Source of the DNA: Gerris lacustris
Taxonomy: Eukaryota > Arthropoda > Insecta > Hemiptera > Gerridae
Assembly: GCA_951217055.1 (NCBI GenBank)
Contig: OX578280.1
Coordinates: 45,759,882 to 45,823,881, forward strand
Direction: 5' to 3'
DNA: 64,000 bases
Shown in pieces: positions 55,946 through 64,000 of this stretch. Within the stretch, counting starts at the first letter, position 1. The number at the start of each line of letters is the position of its first letter. Both the position numbers and the translations under genes were made by a program. The notes under the pieces were generated by a model that saw nothing but the letters and a program-made list of their open reading frames with translations, made no database searches and was not told the DNA's origin.

Positions 55946-57539
55946 CAGAGAAGTAAGTACAATTTATCTGTATTAAGTATGATGTATACATTTCATCGAA
56001 AACCTTTCTGTTTACCCTGAGTAGAGAATACAAACCAATTTTTTTTATCCCATCAAATGGTGGTAAATTCAACAAAATCCAAACCTCATCATCAGTAGTA
56101 TATAAAATATTATCTATTTTTGTAGTTCATTTAGAAATATCACCCCTAAAGCATAGACTTTTATTTCAAATCTTACCTTCGGAATAAGTCGAGAATAGTT
56201 TTGATAAAGATCCTTTGATACCCACTTAATATTTTTTCATATACACTTCAAGGGTCATGATTTTTTATAATTAAATTTAGACAACAAGAAATAAAACTGG
56301 CTTTTTTTAAAAAAAAAATTAAAGTATAACAAATGAGTGCATCCACAAATTCAATATCATAGATGTGAGAATCTTGATCTATACAACATAGAACCAAGAT
56401 ATTTAATGTCTTAAACAATTTATTTAGAACATTTTAAAGATGTTAATTCACTATATTTTCTCCCCCCTCCCCACTACAAAAAAGGGATTATACATCAAAT
56501 AAAATAAACACACATTTTTAGGCATCCTAAAATAAATAAATAAATAGAATTGGTAAGCAATAAATAAATAAATATAGGTATTACAACTAAACATCAAAAC
56601 TGATTAAAATAAATAAAAGCAAAACATATGCATACTAAGCATAAAACCCTGAAAAATCTTAAAAAATGTGTTTTGTTTTATTAAATTTTATATACTTTCA
56701 ACGATTTCATTATTTCTATATATTTTATAAACACATCAATAAATTAATCAAAATATTGCAGCACATACATAATTATATTATATAAAATTTGTATTACTAT
56801 TTAATATTATATATTTTAATATTCATACATATATATATATATATATTTTTTTTTTAACTTTTGATTTTCTTTTTATACATTACATGCAGCATAATACTTA
56901 CTTCTATAAATGTATTAATTTTTTCCTATTTCTTATTTTCTTATTTTTTTTAATTTTTTTCATTATTAATTTGTATTGTTTTATTATAAATATAATGTTA
57001 GTAATTAATGTGTAATCCAATTTAATTTATAGTAAAACTAATAATAAATAAATAAATAAAAACTGGAACATTAATAAAATTCATTGCTCATACAAAAATA
57101 TAAATGGTGCAATAAAAATGTTGATGGAATCGCTATATAGAAGATACATCATTAAGATTTATAGAGCTCTCTTAAAAATAATTCAAACATAATATAAAGA
57201 AGAGTGTCTATAGATTTGTCTGTTTGCTTTATACACAAATCTAAATCTAGAGTTTTATTCCGAGCTTGATGCACTGGTCTACAAGAGAATAAAAAAAAAA
57301 CAAAACACTAATTTATGTACAAACCACATTCATTTCTAACGCCATAACTATGCATATAAAAAAAAGTTATTAGAGTGTGAGATTTTTTTTTTTTTTTTTT
57401 TTTCAAACAGAGGATTTCAGAAGAACAGAAACTTGTGGTTTTTTGACAATAAACTGATTAATATTTTTTTGCTCTTTGAATTTGACTCACAATGAATCAA
57501 TTTTATAGTTTAGGTTTCAACTGCCAGGGTGTAATGAGT

Positions 57540-57785
57540 CTAGATCTTAGATCTTCCGGGGGAGACTGAGTCAGAGATTTTGAGAATCCTGATGTTTCCA
57601 ACTCATTTGAGGGACCATTCTCAAAAGAGCTGCTCAAGATGAGAGTCATTTGCAACTGACTCTCACAGTCACTCTCAAACATGAAATCTCAAACAAGGTC
57701 TAGAAATGAATTTGAAACCAAGGGAAAATCCAATAAATATTCTCAAAATCTCTGATGCTTCCTCCTCCGGAAGTTTTAAAAAATA
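57540..57785. repeat. Inverted repeat family shared with EDEM2 intron 1
   Basis: CTTCCGGGGGAGACTGAGTC..AGAGATTTTGAGAATCCTGA at the left is matched inverted at the right (TCAAAATCTCTGATGCTTCC, TCCTCCGGAAG). A related piece (CATCAGAGATTTTGTGAATC, TTCTCAAGGGAATTTC, ATGAGTTATTTGCAACTGA) is at about 14580-14680. Confidence 0.55.
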
Positions 57786-58362
57786 AAAACTAAAATAAAA
57801 GAAAGGGCAACTAACTTAGTTGCCCTTTTAAGTGGTAATACCTCCTCTTTTACTCTGTCATGTATTTCTGCACTAACGGAACTCTCATAAATAAAATATA
57901 TGAGTAAATGACACTCTAACATGTTTGTACTTATCAATATTTACAATAGATTCCATCTACACTTAAAAAAATAAAATTAATAGGTAGCTTAGATAAATCA
58001 AAAATATAAATAGGTATAAACATTATGAAATAATTATTTAAATCTTGTTAAAATTACAAAAAAATATTTCAATGAGTTAAAACGCCCAAAAAACTGAATT
58101 GTAGAGAGTTTACCATACATACCAATATTTTTAGAAAAAAATAACCTCTTTCCACAAAAAAACCCAAAATTATGTATTATTTACAAAGCAAAAAAAAAAC
58201 ATATCACAGACAGTAACAAAATGACTTGAAAATGTTTTAACATTTTTATTTTTTTACATTCTTTCAAATAAAACACTAAACAGAGAAGTGTCATTTAATT
58301 TTAAAATTGATATTATTATTATTTATATATTTTTTTAGTGATATATAATTTGAGATGAAAGG

Positions 58363-58590
58363 AGGGAAAGACAGATAAAAATCCACGCTAATGCTGGGAA
58401 CTTAATATTGGATCTGTAGATTAAACCAATAAGCTACAGCAGAGGAATGGTTTTCATTAGTCTGCGTAATTTTTCATTCCTTTACTCTAGCTTACTGGTT
58501 AGAGTTGAAGAGTTAAGTCTAGGGATCTGTAGTTCAATTCCCAGCAGGAGGATGCATTTTTTATCTGCCATGTCTCTTCTTCTTAAATAA
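58363..58590. repeat. Head-to-head pair of tRNA-like SINE fragments
   Basis: The plus-strand copy (about 58485-58590) has CTCTAGCTTACTGGTTAGAG and GTAGTTCAATTCCCAGCAGG as A- and B-box-like parts, then TTTTTATCTGCCATGTCTC. The minus-strand copy (about 58363-58455) shows the inverse: GACAGATAAAAATCC, GCTGGGAACTTAATATTGG, AAACCAATAAGCTACAG. Stems pair poorly, so neither is a tRNA gene. Confidence 0.5.
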
Positions 58591-61429
58591 TAATTTAGAA
58601 ATATAAATTTCAATATACCAATTGCTACAAATGCTAACTTTCTTTATTTTAATTCTATAGCCAAGAAATTTAATTAAAATTTTCCAAGTGGAAATCCAGG
58701 TATTTCCATTGCAAACTAACATAAAAGGATTTATTCATTGCTTAGCTTGTTTTTACATTAAAAATTTCCTATTTTTTTGCTTTAATAATTTATTTATAAA
58801 ACAATATCTAAAAAAAAAGAAAGTATTAAAAAAAAACATTTTTCCTGACTTATAACACTCACAGTTCATATTAATTCAACATAATAATTTTTAAATAAAT
58901 TTATTTTAAGAAATTTTAAAGAATTTCTTGAATAGAATGAAATAAAAAAAAAAAAATAAATAATAAAATAAAAGAAATAAATAACGAAATAAAAATTAAA
59001 CTAAAAACAAGTAATGATAATAATTTGAGTACGGGAGAGACAATTGCACAAAAACAAAAAAATAAATAAAATTACATAAAGTATTATTAACAAATATATA
59101 TATATTTACACATTATTTTAAATTTTCTCAAATTATTAAAAAATAAATATGTGTATTATTTATTTACTCTAAAATCAGAGAAAATCACTTAATCATGAAA
59201 AAAAAAAAAAAAAATAATAAAACAAAAAAGAAAAAAAACTATGAAAATTGATTAAGCGCCAGTGTAAACAATACAATTACATAAATTTAAGTGATTTAAT
59301 AACATTCAACAGTGTACCACTGATTACATACAAATATACATTATAATTATAATATTTGTTTCCTTAAAAATTCAAATCTAATAAATTTTGTTTTTCAAAC
59401 AACTCCAGTAATAAAATATCTTATTAAAAATATTATTACAAAATTCATCCAATTCAACAAAAACATGTGTTGTATTGTTTTTGTTTTTCAATTAAAAATA
59501 ATCTTTACAAATATCACAAACAAAATAAAAATAATTAAAATATTTAAAAAAAAAACAACATATTTATGTATAAAAAAACAACCCTTAAAGCTCCTCTATG
59601 TTATATGTTATGAAAACATATATCTCATGAATTTAATGTTTTAAAAGAGATATGAATAATAATTTGATAGCAAGTGCATTCAAAATATCCAAAAGTTCCA
59701 TAAGTTTTCTTATTTTGTATAATTTTATTGAAAGAAATTAAATTTTAACCAAAACACTATTAGAAAAAAAAAAATCAGAAAGCATGTTTTTTTGAATGTT
59801 GCTCATATTATGTTAAGCTAGGAAAGGTACAGTTAGGAATAATAGTTTATATTTCATATACCTTTCAGGAGAGGCCATAAAGAGTATTTAACATTTTTTA
59901 AAAACACTCAAAATTTATAACTTAATTCATAAAGTAATTAATAGATAACATTATTTTTTTATAACAAAAATCCCAAAGAATTAATATGATGGCCCAAAAA
60001 TTAACAAATTAAAATGAGTTAACGTGTTAATAAAAATTTAATTCTTCTCTTGAACAGATAAAAAAAAAAACTATTACAATTGTACAAAGGTTACTTTTTC
60101 TTCGGTACACTAAGTACTCTGTTAGAAATCATAATTTGATAACTCTTGTTACCTATCAGATTACAGTTAGCTTTTACAGTAGATAGTTTATAATACAGTC
60201 ATTCTTTATAATACAGCATACTTTTATAGTATGGTTATTGTTTTATAGTAGGTACCGGGTTTATTATAGTAGAGAAAACATAATTGGAACTTTGGAATTT
60301 TCTGTAACATAATAACACAGCATTTCATCTCTCTATAAATTCCATATAAAAGGTACACAAATATATATATTTTTTTTGTCATAATCATAATTTTTTCAAA
60401 GAAGCCTTTATGAAAGGATTTAAGCACACAAAAAACATAAATAAAAATGGTAACTGTTAAAAAAAAGGTAATGTATGACTTAATAACAAATAATCATCAC
60501 TTGTTTGATTGTAGTTATTATTAATTAAATTGAAAATATTCATGTCTTTAGTTGGATCTAGTTGATAAAAAATTGTATTACTATTAGGCAGTTGATGTGA
60601 GTTACAATAATATTTATCGACATGCTCTTAAACTGAACATATTTTATGATAAAATATGTTATGTGACACTCTGAAAAGAAATAGTTCATATCATTTGGAA
60701 ATAAAATGTTAACTAAAACTTCAGTATTTAAGGGGACAGTAGTTCTCAAAATGAGTTATTTCTTTTGAAATTTTTTGCAGAACTAACTCTCTGTACTTTT
60801 ACTCTAAAAGAGCATAATTGATCAATTAATGTTTAATTACAATTATGTTAATTGGTTTTGATGGGAACTGATATCAATAGGAAAAACTTATTTTGTGAAA
60901 ATTTATTGATTTATTAACAAGTTTTCACAAAATTGCTGTTTTAGCAAGGAATTTCCACAACATTAGTGTATATACCGAGATGATGTGGAATCTCACAAAT
61001 TAACTGGTCAATTTTTGTCCTTTGAGTTTATTATGATTAGATGTATTTACTTTTATGGATAAAAAAACTCTTCATTTCCAGTATCAACAGACATTAATTC
61101 TTATTAATCAAATAAAAATTAAAAATTATATGATATAATATAAGGTTGTGGATTTATCAATGTTTCACAAGGTATATTTGAATTTGAACATTTGAAATGT
61201 CATGAATTTTAAAACAAGAAGTATCAGTCCCCATCAATTATCTGCCAAACGTATTAAATTAAAACAAGTGAAACGTTTTTTTCCATTACTAGAGAGACAA
61301 TAAATATAAAATCAAGAGAGCAAATAAAAAAAAGTAAAAGGTCGGCTATAGATCAGAGTTATTGAAGTAGTGTCAAACGACAGAAAGCCCACCGAGGGTA
61401 AGAAGTGCATTAAACAGTGGAAGAAGCCA

Positions 61430-64000
61430 TCACCGCTTCTTCTTCTTTTGTTTCTTAGGCTTTTTGGATGAGTTTTGTGAAGTTCCAGGTGTGTCTTTAT
61501 CACCCGAGTCTGTTTTATCCTCGGTCATGCTTGAGCCGGACTCTATAGGTAAAGGTTCGGGAAGGCTTTCTACAACTGTCTGAGGTAAACCTGAAAATTC
61601 ATCGTCGTTACAGGATTCATAAACCGAATCTCTATCTTCGACATTTATTTTGTCGTCCCCTGCCGGGCCGGACCAAGATTTAGAAAATGGATCTATGGTT
61701 CTGATCCGATCAAAAAAAGAATCCCCAGAACTGTCAGATTTCTTTTCTGAACAAGTTTCGTAATCTATATCCGAAGTACCGTCCTGTTTTATTTTACAAT
61801 CTATTTCTATTTCTCGGGTTTCACTCGTATCCGATCTTTTACTGGGTTTCTTTCTTTTAGGAAGTTTAGGTGTTTGTGGTTTAGGTTCTGTCAGCACGGC
61901 CTCGTCACTTGATTCAGAATCGGCAGCTATGTCACCTTTAGGTGAAGGAGAGGGTGACATGGCTTTGCCCCTACTTTCCCTTCTGGATCTCCGAACTTCT
62001 AAAGTACCTTCATCTTTCTTACCAATGTCCTCTTTCACAACAGGACTTTCTTTACTATCTACTTTATGACAGGCATCTTTCTCTTTAACATTCTTCCTTT
62101 TCTTCTTTCTCTTCTCTACAATAGGAACAAAGAATTCTGAATCACTCTTATTTACATTGTCACTGGTTGTTTCTTCCCTGGTCGATACTTGGTCGCTGTT
62201 TTCTTCTATTGCTGACACTGATTCGCTAGTAGTTTCTACAGCTTCTCTTTTTGCAATTGAGCAAACCACTTCCTCGATATCTTTTTCAATATTGCACTCG
62301 ACGATAACTTCTGTTTCTTTACCATCATTTTCAACAGTTTTATCTTCTGGCACTTCCTTCTGTTCTTCACTGGCAGATTTAATATCAGGCGATTGTTCCC
62401 CCATTTGCGCAAAATCTTGTATGTCTTCTCTTACATTAAGTTCCTCAATTTTTACATCTGTTTCTTTAGAAGGTAAAGGCACCTGAGGTTTGTTTTTCTT
62501 ACCGGATTTACCTTTTTTCCTGGACACTTGTTGAAATTCTTTGCCTGAACTTCCAGTTGATTCAGTAGATTCAACTTTAGATTCTTCTGATTCTTTACTT
62601 CCGGATTTATCATCATCTGAACTTGTTTCAAGTTTTAACAATGGTTCACTTAAAGTTTTGCTACTGTCAAGATTTGATGCAAATTCTAGTACCAATACAT
62701 CTGGGAGGTCAAGGGGAGGAAGCTCTTCCACTTTTTTAATCTCACCCTCTTCAAATTCTCTTGGTACTTGTTCTTTTACCACTTCCTCAAGCAGTTCACT
62801 TTCAACATTTTTTAACTCACTTTTATCATTATTCTTACTTGCATCAACAGAAGATGCTGCAGCAGAACTACCGTCTTCAGAAGAACTAAGTATAGAACTA
62901 TCCTTAGATTTATCAGTTTTAGAACTTACACCTTTATTTGGTGGATTCTTAATACTTTCATCTAGAGAAGGTCCACATTTAGCACTTTCATCTATAGAAA
63001 TGATAGATTTAGAACTATCATCTTCAGATGGGGCACTTTTAAAACTTCCATCTTTAGATAAGGTTATTTTAAAATCCCCCTCTTTAGACAAGGTAGTTTT
63101 AGAACTTTTATCTTTAGACAAGGAAGCTTTAGAACTGCTGCCTTTAGACGAGGTACTTTTAGAGCTTTCTTCTATAGACAAAGGAGTTTTAGAACTACCG
63201 TCTTTAGACAAGGCAGTTTTAGAACTTTCATCTTTGGACAAGGTATTTTTACTATCTTTAGATGAAGCATTTTTAGAGCTATCATCTTTCTTCTTTTTTT
63301 TCTTACTTTTTCCTCCTTCCTTTTTTGACAGAATACTAACAGATAAACTTGTAGTTAAATCACTTTCTTTTAACTTTTCCAGAAGTTTGGGGTCTTTTAT
63401 TTCAATCATAGATTTAGATACAGACGGCTCCAGAGGTACCACTGGGACATTTACATTAGAAAGTTCAGCTTTTGCTCCTTCAATATAAAATGAGTCTTCA
63501 GGTTCATCTTGCAGGGAAACTGCTATCTCTTCAGGTACAAATTCAGTCAAAGATGGAACATCACTAACTGTCTCAGGTTCTTCTAGAATAGGAGATATTG
63601 CTTCATCACTAGGAGTAAACATAATTAGATTGTCTTCATCTTTAAATGCAATTGTTTCTAAAGGTATTTCGTGTTTTTCTTCTAAAATTTCCGATTCAAC
63701 CATAAGTTCTGATTTTATTTCTAGTGACTCGGGAAAAGCCTGTTCAGATTCAGATGTTTTCTCTCTTGTAATCAGTTCTTTAGAATCTTTGCTACCGCTG
63801 ACGTTTGACAATGGTGGACTATCAAGTGTTTCAATTTTTATTGAATCAGAGGTTTTATTAATATTTAAAATTGGTAAATTTGGAAATGATTCTTCTGTTT
63901 TTTTATTTTTATCTCTACTGTCATTTTTTTTCTTCCTAGATTTTTTACCAGGTTTCTCCAACTTTTTACCAGCAAAATCTTGACCCGAGCCATTTTCACT
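61430..64000 (-). CDS. Ser/Lys/Glu-rich disordered protein, C-terminal part (5' end outside window)
   Basis: An uninterrupted frame of 856 residues ends at TGA 61430-61432 and stays open to the right edge, without an ATG near the edge; it is therefore 5'-partial or one giant exon. Composition is dominated by Ser, Lys, Glu, Asp. There are basic clusters (SRKKKN, SKKKKKKDD, SRKKGKSGKKNK, EKRKKKRKN, and the C-terminus KKPKKQKKKKR), acidic stretches, and a decapeptide repeat (separate entry). The region SFFDRIRTIDPFSKSWSGPA and the following VEDRDSVYESCNDDEFSGLP are the only aromatic, complex patches and the likely conserved part. No enzymatic or structural domain is recognised. Basic clusters could be nuclear or nucleolar signals. 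A GT at 61434 (CG|GTGATG) could be a weak donor, so the stop may not be the true end. I do not assign a family. Confidence 0.8.
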   Translation of the reverse strand, partial: SENGSGQDFAGKKLEKPGKKSRKKKNDSRDKNKKTEESFPNLPILNINKTSDSIKIETLDSPPLSNVSGSKDSKELITREKTSESEQAFPESLEIKSELMVESEILEEKHEIPLETIAFKDEDNLIMFTPSDEAISPILEEPETVSDVPSLTEFVPEEIAVSLQDEPEDSFYIEGAKAELSNVNVPVVPLEPSVSKSMIEIKDPKLLEKLKESDLTTSLSVSILSKKEGGKSKKKKKKDDSSKNASSKDSKNTLSKDESSKTALSKDGSSKTPLSIEESSKSTSSKGSSSKASLSKDKSSKTTLSKEGDFKITLSKDGSFKSAPSEDDSSKSIISIDESAKCGPSLDESIKNPPNKGVSSKTDKSKDSSILSSSEDGSSAAASSVDASKNNDKSELKNVESELLEEVVKEQVPREFEEGEIKKVEELPPLDLPDVLVLEFASNLDSSKTLSEPLLKLETSSDDDKSGSKESEESKVESTESTGSSGKEFQQVSRKKGKSGKKNKPQVPLPSKETDVKIEELNVREDIQDFAQMGEQSPDIKSASEEQKEVPEDKTVENDGKETEVIVECNIEKDIEEVVCSIAKREAVETTSESVSAIEENSDQVSTREETTSDNVNKSDSEFFVPIVEKRKKKRKNVKEKDACHKVDSKESPVVKEDIGKKDEGTLEVRRSRRESRGKAMSPSPSPKGDIAADSESSDEAVLTEPKPQTPKLPKRKKPSKRSDTSETREIEIDCKIKQDGTSDIDYETCSEKKSDSSGDSFFDRIRTIDPFSKSWSGPAGDDKINVEDRDSVYESCNDDEFSGLPQTVVESLPEPLPIESGSSMTEDKTDSGDKDTPGTSQNSSKKPKKQKKKKR
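62886..63290 (-). repeat. 30-bp tandem repeat encoding SKDxSSKTxL decapeptides
   Basis: About twelve consecutive ten-residue units within the Ser/Lys-rich protein: SKDESSKTAL, SKDGSSKTPL, SKDKSSKTTL, SKEGDFKITL, SKDGSFKSAP, then more diverged ones. All keep the frame. On the plus strand the unit reads like TTTAGACAAGGTAGTTTTAG. Centre units are most alike, flanking ones drift, as in arrays expanding by unequal exchange. Confidence 0.85.

Larger units (their letters stand above)
49377..61429. other. AT-rich gene-poor stretch
   Basis: No supported exon. Contents: A-runs (49814-49837 and others), half copy of fold-back 1 (50747-50895), Penelope-like remnants (about 50400-50520, 52975-53030), SINE-like repeats (52453, 58363), LINE remnant (55550), a duplicated repeat (57540) and a loosely periodic GGTTTAAATNT stretch at 54100-54350. 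The part next to 61430 probably includes the 3' UTR of the gene there. Confidence 0.5.

Noticed and set aside
61430..61440. Joining the 61430 ORF through CG|GTGATG to the exon at 47459
   Set aside because: The donor is weak and the phase would hit a stop in the downstream exon; treated as separate genes.
62541..63488. Plus-strand 315-aa Ser/Leu-rich frame
   Set aside because: Antisense shadow of the Ser/Lys-rich minus-strand ORF; composition follows from complementing Lys/Ser/Asp codons.
1..64000. CRISPR arrays, operons or prokaryotic mobile elements
   Set aside because: No regularly spaced repeats with unique spacers and no prokaryotic gene structure; repeats found are minisatellites, TIR elements and SINE/LINE remnants.

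Overview
This looks like AT-rich, repeat-dense arthropod DNA, most likely an insect. Genes are split by introns with GT/AG borders, the proteins match animal families, and the gaps are packed with short DNA transposons, tRNA-derived SINE-like repeats and retroelement remnants. No bacterial-style operons, ribosomal RNA or CRISPR are seen. All exon joins below were made by hand from open frames, splice borders and family similarity.

Left part (1-10 kb): on the minus strand are two tandem, equal-length first exons of an SRSF2/SC35-type splicing factor; the rest of that gene lies off the left edge. Next is an intact three-exon ATOX1-type copper chaperone (minus, 5227-9049). Its large intron has been filled by transposons, one inserted inside another.

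Middle (10-38 kb): a complete twelve-exon EDEM2-type mannosidase of ER-associated degradation (plus, 10081-24031) starts divergently from ATOX1. Its 5.1-kb first intron holds a complete intronless p31comet/MAD2L1BP-like gene (plus, 10344-11174), so a mitotic-checkpoint regulator is nested in an ER quality-control gene. Convergent to EDEM2 is a six-exon TSSK-type (testis-specific) Ser/Thr kinase (minus, 26082-37276) with an odd Gly/Ala-rich tail. Its introns carry a Penelope-like insertion with inverted terminal arms and a 14-bp target duplication, a decayed hAT transposase, a 1.5-kb hAT element with perfect 8-bp target duplications, and several members of a TIR family.

Right part (38-64 kb): very AT-rich and gene-poor. 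It has one convincing but unidentified C-terminal exon (minus, 47329-47459), three adjacent fold-back structures (47.7-49.4 kb), SINE-like copies, a decayed LINE end, and finally a long Ser/Lys/Glu-rich open frame (minus, 61430 to the right edge, 5' end outside the window) with a decapeptide tandem repeat.

Most interesting: the nested p31comet gene; the duplicated SRSF2 first exon; a TIR family with 8-bp target duplications whose two ends match each other better than they match other copies; the Penelope-like inverted repeat with a hammerhead-like motif; and large fold-backs that would make long hairpin RNA if transcribed. The genes are not an operon-like system; their adjacency is ordinary eukaryotic neighbourhood plus one true nesting.
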